DNA of 64,000 nucleotides, taken from the NCBI GenBank assembly GCA_024345305.1, contig BRON01000010.1:248001-312000 (forward strand). The letters run 5' to 3'. The position numbers and the translations under genes were made by a program. The stretch comes from Mrakia gelida. Its lineage: Eukaryota; Basidiomycota; Tremellomycetes; Cystofilobasidiales; Mrakiaceae. The notes under the pieces were generated by a model. It saw nothing but the letters and a program-made list of their open reading frames with translations, did not search any database and was not told the DNA's origin. Positions 11,986 through 23,324 of this stretch are shown one piece after another. The number at the start of each line of letters is the position of its first letter. The stretch's first letter is position 1.

Positions 11986-14900
11986 CTAGTCCTCAGACAA
12001 ATCTCCAAACTCGTACTGTCCCAATCGCTCCCTCTTCGCGAGGTTGAGAGCTGACGAAAACGAGAGCAAAACGGACGCGTCAGACGAAGTCGAAACAGAC
12101 TAGCAGGGGTTGGACGGAGAGAGAAAGCGAGAAAGAACTCACCATCCTCCAAACTCCTCCTCACAGCAGGGTACGCGGAAGTGTACCGACACTCAGAATC
12201 GAGACTGGCGAGTCCGTCTCGCAGGATGGAGCTGTTGATGGAGTGGAGGGCGTCTCGAGCGGTTTGAGGATCCTCAGGGTCGATGAGACGGAGGTGGAGA
12301 GCGGAGGCGTCTTTGTAGTCGATGTTGGCACTGCAGCGAGGAATCAACGAGGAAGGGGGGGAGGGGGAAGGGTTAGCTTGGGCGCTCGGGATTGGGACGA
12401 GGGGAAAGGGAAGGGAAAGGGAAGGAAGGGAAGACGACGAACATGAGCTTTCGTCCCTCGCACTGTTCGCGGAATCGATCCAGCGAGTCGGAAGCGTACT
12501 CGGTTCCGGGCTTGACGAGCTTGATGAAACTGCATCCGCAATCGCGAAGACGAAAAAGGAGTCAGCTTGTGCTCGAGCAGCGCGTCGAGTTTGGACGCGA
12601 AAGGGAAGGGGCGAAGAGTTCGAACGAACCTCAGTCGAGCATCGTGAGCCTGAGGAGGAAGAGTCTTGAAGTTGGGAGCGAGAGGTCGGACTCGAGTGAA
12701 GGGAAGGGTCTCCTCGTTTCCGTCTGAAAAGAGAAAGAACGAAGGGAAAGCGAACTTGATCAGCTCAAGCTTCGAGCCGTCGCGAAGAAGAGGGAAGGGA
12801 AAAATAACTCGAGCACTCACAGTCGATGAACACCACCTCGCACTCCTTCTTGAGAGCCGAAGCCCTCTTCACCCTAGCTCGGTACCATCGGTCGTCCTCA
12901 GAGAACTGGGGAACACGACGACGAGGCGAAGCGGGTCAGCTCCGTTCAACCGTCTGCTCGAGACGAAAGAGAACCTGGGAGAACGACGAAGAGACGCGAC
13001 TCACCTGACCCGAAATGATATCCCCAGCCTTAGGCGTCCATCCAGTCGGCGACTTAGCAGCCGTGGTTTTGTGGTAGAGGGTGAACTCGTTCATGAGCTT
13101 CTCGAGGGCCTTCCCGTTCGAGTTGGCGGCGTTGAGGATCTGGACGCTGAAGCCGAAGGGAGGGAGGGTTCGGACGCAGGAGACGACGACGTCGAAGTCT
13201 AGATCAGACGGAAGAAGGTGGCGTGGTCAGCGCAGGAAAGGAAGGACGAAAGAGGAAGGAGGGAAGGAGGTGAACCCACAGGCAGTGGGGAGAGCAACGG
13301 CAGGTCGAAGAGAAGCAGCGGCGAGTTCGGTAGCGGCCTCCTCGACGGCTGGGTCGAAGGAGTGCCAGATCTGTAGAGTGAGGACGGTGGACGAGTCAGT
13401 AAACGCATCGAGCAAACAACGAGAGGAAAGGAAGAGGGAAGAGCTCACGTTTCGCTTCGATCGCTTCGCCTCCTCCTCAGCAGCCAGCAGAGCCTTTCCG
13501 TAAGGGAGAGTCTCGGCAGAGAACCCGTGAACGGTCGCGAGACCGGCTCGGACGAGCTCCACGGCGACGTTGGTGGTCTTGTCGACGTACATGGCTGGTG
13601 AAAGACAAGCGATAAAGGGGAGGATCAGCCCCGAGTTCGACGCGTCGAGCTGCTTGATCGAGCGAGAGCCGACTCACCTCCAATAAATCCTCCAGTCTTA
13701 TCAACCGACTCGAAATCGACTTCAACATCCCTCTGCATGAACTTGCTGGCGAACCGGTGAGCCTCGTTTCCGAACGGCTCAGACTTCTCCGATGGGTTTC
13801 GAGCGGTTCGAGGGGCTCGGATACCAGCGAGGACCTGGCGATACGAGGGACGGAACTCAGTTAGTGACGAGAAGATGGGAGAGAGAGGGAAGAGTGAGGA
13901 TGGAAGAGAGCGGCGACGGCGACTCACGAAAGTCAACTTCTTCTCCTCTTTGGGAAGGAGAACCTTGAATCGAGAACCAGCGGCGACGAAGTCGACGACG
14001 GCAGCGTGCTTTCCGGCTCGCTTGAAGAAGGGAAGGAACTGGGAGGCTTTGGATCCGGACTGTGGAGGGGAACGAAGGAGGCGAGAGGGTCAGCGACGAG
14101 CGTCGAAGGCGAAGGGAGGGAGTCGAACCAACCTCCGACGCGTCGATGATTCGAGGAAGAGGCATGTCCTTGCCCGAGTGGATACCTCGGAGCTCGGTGA
14201 TGGCGCTGGAAAGCAGAACAGCGCAAGAGAACGAGTCAGCGCGTCGTTCGCTCGAACAATCGAGAGGAAAGGGCGAGACGACTCACGTCTGCTCAGCAAC
14301 AACAAGCTTATCCAAATCCGGACTCCTCTCCTCATCATCTCGTCGGTGCCTCAGCACAGAAGCGAATCCCTTCTCGATCAAGACCTCCGCAACGTTGCTG
14401 TCACGTCGCCAAACCAAAAACGAAAGGTCAGCACGCGTCGCAACGGTGGAGGGAGGAGGGAGGAAACGAACGAATGAGCTCCTCCGAATCGAACCGTCAC
14501 GCAAGTTCGAGCGTCGAAGTCTCCCTCGGCGGGCTTGATGTAGTCGACGGTGACCTGAACGGGCTTTCCGATGAGCTTCTTTCGGAGGAACCTGCGAGCG
14601 AGGGATGGAAGGGGACGAGTCAGCGAAGAGAAGACGCGACGCGACGAGAGGAGATGGAAGAGGGAAAGAGGGGACGAACTCCTTCGCCTCGTTGGCCCAG
14701 TACTGCTGCTTAGGATCGGAAGGTCTGGTAGGAAATGAATCAAGAGAGGGGGAAGGGGCGTCAGCTCGAACGACATCGCGAACAAGAAAACGAAAACACG
14801 ACGGGACGCACCTCGGTCCTCGAACGGAAGACAACTGAATCCTCCTCTCCGGTCCATCCTGTCCCTCCTCCTTGACTGAGATCTGATCGGCTCCCCAAAT

Positions 14901-16802
14901 CCTCGTCACGACTCCCTCGAAGTTCCTGACAGCCTCCTCCTTCTGAGCGGCAGCAGCAGCTGCCTTGGCTCCTCCTCCTCCGTTGCTCGCTCCTCCGGCT
15001 CCAGCAGGGACAGGAAGGGCTGAAGGGAGGAAAGGTGAGGGAGGTGATGGGACGGAGGAGGGAGAGGGTGTAAAAGAGGGTTGAGATGATGGAGGGAGAA
15101 AGAAGGAGGGAGGGAAAAGATGGAGGAGGAGCGGGAGAGGTCAGCTCTCTTTCCTTCCTTCCCTTCGACAACTTGTTACCCTCTCTTCCACCGTCGCCAC
15201 CACTACATCACCCTCTCCTTTCAAAACTAATAGCAGTAGAAAAGTGACTCACGCTCGTTCTCCCAGATCGCCAACCTCTTGCTCTTCGCCGACGCCTCAG
15301 CCGCTCGAAGAGTATCCAACGTCCCAGCGAAGGACGAAAGAAGACCAGCGTGCCAGCTCAAGACCTTGGCGAGTCCAGCGGCGACAAGGAAGGGAGCAAT
15401 ATCACCTGCGAATCATCAAGAAGAGAGGCGAAGTCAGCGATGCGAGGGCGCGACGAGAAAGGGAAGGACGCGATCTCGATCTCACCTGCCGGATGCCTGA
15501 CGAGACCGATGAAGACGGAGGAGGTTTGCTGAGGTGCTGGAGGGAGGATGCTGGTTGAGGTGGATCCGTTGGAAGGTGTAGGAGTAGGGGATGAGGAGAG
15601 AGGGGAGACGCCGATGGACGCAGGGGAGGAGAGCAAGACGACTCGAACTTGTCGACCAAGCAATCTCGTCTCAACGAAGTACTTGGCTTCCTCGCACCAA
15701 GGTTCTCCTCCAATAGCAGCGTCGGATCCGTTGGACCCTCCCATCCTGGGAGCCTTGATTCCTGCGATGGAGAGAGTGACGAACTGATGTTCTTGAGGGG
15801 AGAGGAGGAGTCGAACTCGGAGGGTGCTACCGTCTCGGACGGACTCGACGATGGCGTCGATGGGTTTGCCTTTCCATTCTTGGAGGAGAGCTTGGGAGTC
15901 GGACATGTAGGAGACGGTTCGTTGGACTTCTTGACCTCCCCAGAGACCGAGGGAGGATGATTGAGCGGAGGTCTCGAGAGCTTTGAGAGCTGCCTTGCGA
16001 ACCGTTTCGGGAGCTTGTTCGTTGGTTGAGGTGGCTTCTCGGACTTTGGCCCATCCGGCTTCGACGACGAGGGAGGCGACGTCTCGAGGAGGGGAGGTCT
16101 GGGAGGAAGGAGGACGGGATGGAGGGGGAGGAGATGGGTTGAAAAGTGTGAGCTCGAGCTCGCGAACGAGATGGAAGTCGAAGGAAGAAGGGAGCTGGCA
16201 GATGGGGAGATGGGAAGATGAACTGACGGGAGTAACTCCAGGGATAGTTGCGATTCCGTACTCTCTAGTTGTGTCCTGATCACCCTTGAGGCTGTGAAGA
16301 ACGATGAAGGAGACCTCCTTGCCTGTGAGGAGGATCCTCAAGAATTCCCGCGAGGGAAAGGAGTGAGGTTCGTCCTCTCGCTGAGAGGAGCCCATTCGAG
16401 GAGCAGAGATTCCAGCGAGGTGAAGAATCCTACAGACACATCAAAGGGGATCTAAGGTCAGCATGATGGTCGAGCGAGGAGAGGCGAGAAAGCGGCACGC
16501 GAGCGCAAAGGAGGGAAGGGAAGGAGAGGTCGAAGCTCACCTTTCCTGAGGAGGTCCTCCCGGTCCAGGCTTCCCTCGAAGGATGAGAGTATCTCCGCTC
16601 AAAACGGCTGACACAGGAAGAGAGGTACGAGTCAGTTCTACGCATCTCTGAGCCAGAAAAACAAGCTCAAACTCACACTTGACGATCTACGAAGCGAGAA
16701 CGAAAAAGGAGATGGTTTCAGCCGACCCGCTCTTCTTTCCTCCCCCTCTTTGAACTCGTTTGGACTCACCGCTTTGAACTGTTGAGGAGGAGGTTGAGAC
16801 AT
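11986..16802 (-). CDS. Tudor-SN / SND1 staphylococcal nuclease-like and tudor domain protein
   Basis: Twenty-one exons, from 16770-16802 (start) through 16677-16686, 16541-16607, 16228-16429, 15486-16098, 15253-15405, 14812-15019, 14680-14724, 14472-14591, 14287-14397, 14133-14205, 13928-14059, 13678-13834, 13449-13594, 13280-13370, 13005-13198, 12821-12905, 12630-12723, 12443-12529, 12143-12330 to 11986-12050; 957 aa. Repeated SNase-like domains begin with KSVLSGDTLILRGKPG, ESVRDGSTLRVRLL and VTRIWGADQIS. Typical segments are FIGLVRHPAGDIAPFLVAAG, AEVLIEKGFASVLRHRRDDEE and EAHRFASKFMQRDVEVDFES. A tudor domain near residues 730-830 has VVFIDYGNEETLP, whose aromatic residues bind methylated arginine. 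The protein ends with a split SNase domain and the short tail YEFGDLSED. SND1 acts in RNA processing, splicing and stress granules. Exon 2 is a 10-nt microexon (IVK). Confidence 0.95.
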
Positions 16803-17010
16803 GGTTTGATGATTGATGGGTGCTGGGTAGAGTGAGTGTTCGTGTGATGCGAAAGAGAGAAGGAGGGGCAGACGTGCTGGCGGGTTGAGGTCAACTCTCT
16901 CGCTGGCGACCTCGCTCGGAGGAAAAGAGGAGGCGAGGCGGAGTCGTCGAGCTCGATCTCTCCTTCCCTTCCCTTCCTTTCCACAACCCACCATCCCACC
17001 TCAAAGAGAT
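16803..17010. promoter_or_regulatory. Divergent promoter, Tudor-SN / NDUFA2 (208 bp)
   Basis: Only about 208 bp separate the two opposite start codons, so both leaders and both promoters must fit here. CT-rich sequence runs up to the plus-strand ATG. No specific motif is assigned. Confidence 0.5.
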
Positions 17011-17552
17011 ATGTCCCTCAGCAAAGCCCTCCCTACAGCTCTCAAAGAACTCCGACTTCATCTCTGCCAGACTTCTCAAGCCAGTGCAGGAGTCAGGTTC
17101 GTCTCGTTCCCATCTCTCTCCTTCCTTCGCTCTTCTCCACACCCTCCCTTCCCTTCCCCTCCTTCCCCGATCTGACCTCGCTCCGTCCTTCCATTCGTTC
17201 TTCGTTCTCACAGAGCCTTCCTGAACGAATCCTACCTCCCTCTCAAAGCTGCCAATCCGGATCTCAAGGTGCTCATCAGAGAAGCAGAGGGAGTCAGTCC
17301 AAGAGTCATGGCGAGGTTTGGTGAGCTCGCTACCCTTCGTCCTGCTTCCCTCTCTCTCTCCCCATCCCATCCCCATCCATCTCTACTTCACCTTCAGTGA
17401 CACCATACTAATCCATGCTCTTCGTCTTTCTCGCTCGGATGGCTTTGGTGGATGAAGAGATGGGCCGAGAAACGCAAGCTCCCCTCGCGGACCTGTCCTC
17501 CTCCCAGGTCACTCAACGGGTGGAGGAACTTATCGCTGCTGGGGTTCAGTAG
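17011..17552 (+). CDS. NDUFA2: Mitochondrial complex I subunit NDUFA2 (CI-B8)
   Basis: Three exons: 17011-17096, 17214-17320, 17458-17552; 95 aa, the usual length. It matches the L51/S25/CI-B8 thioredoxin-like family: LRLHLCQTSQASAGVRAFL, SYLPLKAANPDLKVLIREAE and GVSPRVMARF. It is an accessory subunit of the matrix arm of NADH:ubiquinone oxidoreductase. The cysteine in LHLCQTS corresponds to the conserved B8 cysteine. The first donor is GTTCGT. The final acceptor is an unusual GAAG, chosen because it alone keeps the C-terminal frame through LADLSSSQVTQRVEEL. Confidence 0.9.
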
Positions 17553-18058
17553 GTGGGGTAGAAGGGGTGTAGATATCGATATTGACGAGGACGACCTGTT
17601 ATGCATGTTTTGGAAATGACCTGATCGCTCTCGCTCTCGTCCGCGAGCTCAGGAGCGGTAGCTCGAAGGCCGCTCTGGCAGAAGAAGAGCTCGTCTTGGA
17701 GTCTCAGGGGTCGTATACTATAGGGTCAACAGCTGCTAATTGTTACGCCAGAGTGATATCTTTCCTGGATGCAGAGAACAGGCAGGCAGAACGCCCAAAC
17801 GACGCGTCCCTCCTCGCTCTTCTTCGCCGCGTCGTCTTCTCTTCCTTCCTCTCGTTTCGCCCGTCTCGCCCGTCCCGCCGCAGCTCGTATAAAAGTCATT
17901 TCAAACCATCCACAACAAAAAGCCAAAGCTCAAAACACAACACAAAGTCCGTTCGTCCGCCCATCACCGTCCAAAAGCAAAAAGCAAGAACCCAACTCGC
18001 CTCCTCGCTCCTCGTCTCTCCCCGCTCGCTGCTCACTCATCGCTCGCTCGTTCCTCGC
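17553..18058. other. Convergent intergenic region
   Basis: 506 bp between the 3' ends of NDUFA2 and the RBR ligase gene. It holds A-rich stretches near 17895-17990 (CAAAAAGC-type repeats of low complexity) and no recognisable gene. Confidence 0.4.
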
Positions 18059-21000
18059 TCAAGCCCTCAAGAAAAGCCCCACCACCACCAACCCGGAAGT
18101 GAGCACGAGGAAGAACAAGTCCATCGTCGGACGACATCCGCTCGGGAGGGTAGAGAAGCTCGAAGCCTGACCGACTTCAAGAGCCAGGGTGCGAACGTCT
18201 TGCTTGACGCGGGCGTCGAGGTTGAGGTGGAGGGTGTGCATACCTGGGACGCGCGAGAAGGAGCGAAGGGGAGAGGGAGGGTAGAGAGGTAGGAACATTC
18301 AGCGAACCGAAACGAAGCGAAGGGAGGAAAAGGGAGCAAGAAGGGTGAAGTTCGAGACGACGAGCCAACTCACGTTCCTCCCAATCGCTCATCGGACCAA
18401 CTCTCATGTTCCTAGCCCACTCGTTCCCCTCCCCAACTCCAAGTCCATCGCCCCCAGCTCCAACCACCCCACCTCCAGTGCGCTGAGCCTCCTCGCGCTC
18501 CCACTGCTCTCGAGCTTTCGCGCCGGCGGCTTGGACGTCCTCGTCTTCCTTGGGGTTTCGGTTCAGGTCGCATTTGTTGCATTCGGTGCAATAGCCGATG
18601 GCTGCCAGGGACGAAGACGAAGAGGGAAAGATGGGTGTTAGTGGGGAGGAGGAGGAAAGGGTGGAAGGAGAGGGTGGGACCGACGAGGGTAGCGGAAACT
18701 GAACGCGACGAAAGTCGGGAGGGAAAGTTAGTCTGAGCTTCGAGACAAGAGGAGAGGAGAAAGAACGAACTGTTGGCAGAAATGAGAGTACCCTTCATCC
18801 TCTAGATTGGCTCGACAGACGTAGCCTGTTGGGTTTCGAAAGGAGAGGGAAGAAGAAGGGTCAATCGATCGCGTCGGACGAAGAGCGGACCAACGAAGAA
18901 GACGGAACCTCACACATCTTGTATCCATCCCTCGGACAGGTCATCTTGTTGCACGCTTCCGACTTCGTGAATCCTAGCTCGCATCTCGGGCACTGTAGAG
19001 GCAGAGAAATCGAGTCGAACAGGTCAGCTCGTCGCGTCTTCGTTGACTCAACCTCGTCTCCCTTCGACGTCGAACTCACCGTCCTAATCAACGCCTCACT
19101 CATCGCCCTCTCCACAAACAACCTACACTCCTCCCTCTTCTTCTCCTCCGTCCTCTCTCCGCCCTCTCCCACCGTCCCTGCCTCCTCGACCCTCCTCCCT
19201 CCCTTCCCACCAAAACACCCACAAGCCTCCCCACCCCAAACCTCCCCCCCACACCCCAAACAACTCTCCCTCCCACACTCTCCACCCTCTTTCTCCCCTC
19301 TCCCACACCTCAGTATACTCCCACCCTCCCTCAACCTCGTCTCCTCCACAATCTCCACCAGCCTCGCCTTGCTCTGCGTCCATCGAACGAAGAACCGTCG
19401 AGATCGATCTGGCGCGATGGAAATGGAGAGGAAGAGGAGGAGTCGGAAGAGGAGGAGGTGAGGGGTGAGAATTGTCCATTGAGTGAGGGTCGAGAGGAGG
19501 ATAGGGAAGGAGGGAGGGAGAAGGATCGTGTAGGGGCAGAAAGGACATTTGCGGACTTCGCCTTCGAATGGGTCATTGTTTTGGGTTGAGGAGAGGAGGG
19601 CTCGAGAGAGAGCTGAGTCGATAGTTGTATTGTAGGATTTGAGGTTGGAGGGTGTGAGGTTGGTGATGAGGGTCTGGTAAGGAAGAGAAGAAGTGCATGC
19701 GGAGGGACAGGGGATGAGGGTTCCGAGGGAGGAGGCTGTTTGGGCGGCGTCGAGGGTGAGTGGTGGGAGGTCGTGAGGAGAGAAGAAAAGAATGGGTGGG
19801 TAGAAGATGGTGGGGAGGAGGATGGAGACGTGGGTGTTTATGCATGATCTGAGGGAGGCGAGAGAGGGAGAACGACGCGTCGAGGAAAAAGATCAGCTTC
19901 TGTGTCGACGCGACGAGCGTTTCCTCCGAGCCAGTCTCCTCGAAGACAGATAGAGGAGGGGTGCGAGGGCGGAAAGACGCGTCCTGAACTCACCTACAGA
20001 CCAAATGACCCTCCCCACAAGCTCCCATCTCCTCCCACGGCTCCTCTCCAAAACAACAACAACACTCGACCAACTGACCCTCCTTCTCATACTGCACTCG
20101 ATTCAACTCCCTCGCCACACCCTCATCCACCTCCCTCTTCTCCTCCCTCTTCTCCTTCCCTTCCTCCCAAACCTCCTTCACCAGCTCCTCGCACCTCTCC
20201 CACTTCTCCCCTCCTCCCTCCCGCTTCCCGGCCTTCCTCGGCGAAGACGACGACGACGACGAATTCGAGCTCGACCCTCCCACGAGAGTCCTGAACGACG
20301 ACGACAAGCTTCCCCAGACCCTAGCTCCTACTCCTCGTCCTCTGACCATCGTCTCACAAGCAGCTTTGGACCTGGCGTAGTCGTGGTTGACTTCGGCCAT
20401 CAACGCGGCGATGGACGAAGGGTTGACGGTTGGGAAGAGCGATTGCAGGAGCCTCGAGGTAGCCTTCTTGTACGACGGGGACCTGATCTGATCTTGTTTC
20501 GGGAGGATGAAGTTCGTGGGTCGAGGATGAGGGAGGAGTCGAGGGACGGGGAGAGGGAGGAGAGGTTGGGTTGGATTAGGAGCCGTGGTTGATGCGAGGG
20601 CGTAGGAGGAGAGGTGGAGAGGGGCTGGAGCGTTGACCTTGGAGGTGAGGAGAGTTCGGAGGTAGGGGAGAGGGTGGGAGGGGTAGATGAGGGAGAGGGT
20701 TTGACTGGGAGAGCGAGCAAAGAGAAAAGGAGGGGTGAGCTCGAGAGGGAAGGAAGGAGGCATGGAGGGACGGGAGGAGGATCGAGCTCACAGATCTTGA
20801 TTGATGCGCCAGATCTCGCCTTCTTCGGTATCAGGTCCTCGACCACGACGAGGATAGAGCGTTCCTAGCCCGTCAACTGTAAGATCGAACGAGGAGCAAG
20901 GGAACCGAACAAAGGAAAGAAAGGAGGGTCAGTCAGCGTAAGTTGAGCTCTCGCTTCCTTCCTTCCCTCGCTCCCTTCCCTTCGAACTCACGGATCTTCT

Positions 21001-21217
21001 CCGACACCATATCCACCACCAAATCCAAGCTGAGCAGCGAAGGTTTCAAGACAGCCATATGATGAGCCACGGACCATTTGAGGAAAGTAGGAGAAGCGTT
21101 GGGAAAGGCGGCTTGAAGGGAGAAAACAGCAGCTTCCTCCGAGACGATCAGGACGCCTCCTGTAGAAGTCGACGGTCCTCCGTTCGAAGAGGGCTTGTTG
21201 GTTCGAAAGCGAAGCAT
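18059..21217 (-). CDS. RNF216-like RBR E3 ubiquitin ligase with C-terminal membrane anchor
   Basis: Nine exons: 20992-21217, 20792-20876, 19994-20704, 19080-19848, 18914-18992, 18771-18825, 18685-18698, 18374-18601, 18059-18243; 783 aa. The RING1-like segment is VECCCCFGEEPWEEMGACG.. HLVCRSCI. An in-between-RING part contains CGRESCLGCGGEVWGGEACGC. RING2 is CPRCELGFTKSEACNKMTC.. CYVCRANLEDEGYSHFC, where EACNKM should hold the thioester-forming cysteine, followed by GYCTECNKCDL. This order matches RNF216/TRIAD3 RBR ligases, which pass ubiquitin through a RING2 cysteine. Exon 7 is a 14-nt microexon (FRYP) that bridges the post-RING2 zinc ligands. The protein ends with a hydrophobic helix, MDLFFLVLTSGLVVVGLFLR, suggesting a tail anchor, unusual for this family. 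I start at 21217; an in-frame ATG at 21397 exists but its extension is low-complexity. Confidence 0.82.
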
Positions 21218-21675
21218 GGGAAGGGTGTGCTCTCTAAATCTAGGTGGGCATCCGAGAGGTTGGGTTGGGTGGGAGGTGAGGGGTGGAGGAGGAGGGAAGG
21301 GAAGGCGACGACGTTGAGCTCGAAACGTGTGAGGGGACGAGGCCGCACGCCGTCGCGAGGCACCTTTTTCTTGCTTCTGCGAGTCAAGGGGGATCAAGGT
21401 TTCGGAGTTCTAAAAGGTCTGGAATTTTGGGGAGAGATCTAAAAAAATTGGGTCGAACGCTCTGCGCAACGACGACTCCGTGCCAACTCGACGCTCGCGT
21501 CCCCTCCCTCCCAACTTTCCTCCTCCTCCTCCGCGTGAACATATTGCACGAGTCATGGATCCTAAGCAAGAAAAGCAAGACTCGCCATCTCCGCTCTCCA
21601 CCTTACTTAGCTCTTCACACAACCCGTCCATTCCACCTCAGTCGACAAAGCTCGAGAGGACGCGTTCTCGGCCGC
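21218..21675 (-). other. Spacer between RBR ligase and F-box genes
   Basis: 458 bp. It is the probable leader of the RBR ligase gene and the 3' end of the F-box gene. No separate gene was recognised. Confidence 0.4.
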
Positions 21676-23003
21676 TCAAGACGTGTTGGTGACCAGGTGG
21701 GAGTCGAGGAGATCATCCGAGGCGTCGGACCCTTCGTCGAGGTCTTCCAATTCTGCGACTGGGAGAAGAAAGAAAGAAAGAGGGGAGAAAGACGCGGTGT
21801 GTGTGAGAAAAGGCGTGAGACGAGCCAGTCGCGTCGAGAAGAGCTTGATGAAACGACTCACCACTGACGGCTAGAAGACGTTGAAATTCCGCTACCTCGG
21901 CGGCAAGGGTCTGTTGATATTCTGTATAGAGAGAAAGAAAAAAAGAGGTCAGATGGAGAGGAAGCCGAACTCGTGCTCGTCGTTGAAGACTCGCCCGCCC
22001 GCTTGAGATAGATCATTGAACGAAAGCTCACCGATCATCTTGACCTTGTTGATCTCGAAATAGTCTACTACATCGTCCCAATCCATGTTCCCGTCCGGAG
22101 CCTTTTCAAGAAGGCTAGTCTCGAAGACCCAGCTCCGCTGTCCTTTGAGCTTCAGAGCGAGCGAGGTGAGGAGGGGAGACGGCGTCGAGGAATAGTCCTC
22201 CTCGTCCTCGTGCGACCGAACGAGATCCAACGAACAACGCAGACAGTAGACGGTTTCGGATACACCGGTGTACAGGATCTCGAGGACTTGGTCGGAGACG
22301 TCGAGCCGTGTTGTTCGAAGGTAGACGTCGACGAGGAGGCCGGAGAGGGCTGGGGTTGAAGGGGAACGAGCGACGAAGGGGGAGTCAGGGTCACTGCCAG
22401 AGGTGTGGAGACGATGAAGTGGTAGAAAGAGCGTACTGACAGAAAGGACGAAGCGTCCCAAGCTCCTCGTATCGGTGAGGTCGAACGAGTTGGAGGAGGG
22501 AGGGAATCCAAAACGTCGCCATGTTCGTTTGCGCTTCCCAGTTGATCGCGAGGACGAAGTCCTTCGAGGGGAGAGGAGGGTTCGCAGTCTCTTGAAAGAG
22601 ATGACGAGCATCGTCCTGAGGTGGAAGCGCGATGATCTCGAGTCGCTCGATACCCTTGAGGGAAGGAAGGACGAGGGAGGAGGAAGGCGGAGGGGAGCTC
22701 GATCTTGCGAGGAGCTGGCAACGAAGCAAGCAGAGATGGGGGGGGAGTCAGCTTCGGCCTTTCGTTTGGTGTATATAAAGAGGACAAGATGAGAATACTG
22801 ACAAGATTCTCGAGGAAGGGAGTCACGTCCTTGGATCTCTTGAGAACGACGGTTCTGTAGAGAAGAGGAGCGGCGATGGAGAGGAGGGATCGAGAGACGG
22901 AACACCAGGCGGCGAGCGAGGTAGGAGACGAGGAAGATTGGAGGATGAACTCGTGAAGGATCTCGAGGGGGATGCAGAATTGCTTTGACGAGGTGAAGGA
23001 CAT
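21676..23003 (-). CDS. F-box protein
   Basis: Five exons: 22803-23003, 22437-22714, 22032-22393, 21862-21921, 21676-21758; 327 aa. An F-box is seen at residues 9-55: IPLEILHEFILQS, AAWCSVSRSLLSIAAPLLYR and TVVLKRSKDV, the usual link to Skp1 in SCF ubiquitin ligases. The middle part is LRR-like (LPSLKGIERLEIIALP) and the C-terminus is acidic (ELEDLDEGSDASDDLLD). Intron 2 would be only about 43 nt with donor GTACGC, the shortest in this window, so that junction is the least certain. The substrate is unknown. It is transcribed divergently from MRE11. Confidence 0.72.
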
Positions 23004-23324
23004 GCTGTGTGGGAAAAGAAGAAGGTGGAGAGGTCGAAGGGGTTGGAGGATCAAAGGTCGAGCTCGTCTTTCCCTCCTTCCGTCCCTTTCGGTCGCTGGC
23101 CTCCCTAACAACCACGCCGATCTCAGGACTTCGAGAGACCTCATCACTCTTCTCCTCTCCTTCTCTCAACTCTCCCCGACTCACCAAAAGAAGAAGGAAA
23201 TCTTCATCTGAGCGATCTTCGACCTTCCCTCCCACCTCTCGCGTCCGCTCCACCTCCTCCCTCCTTCCCCTTCGCCCCCATCTCCTCTCTCCTCCTCCGT
23301 TCTCCTCGATCCCATCTCTCGACT
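23004..23324. promoter_or_regulatory. Divergent promoter, F-box gene / MRE11 (321 bp)
   Basis: Shared upstream region of two opposite genes. It is CT-rich on the plus strand from about 23215 to the MRE11 ATG. No defined motif. Confidence 0.45.

Noticed and set aside
19123..19548. Gly/Glu-rich minus frame in the RBR gene
   Set aside because: Out of frame with the cysteine-rich IBR sequence; a shadow.
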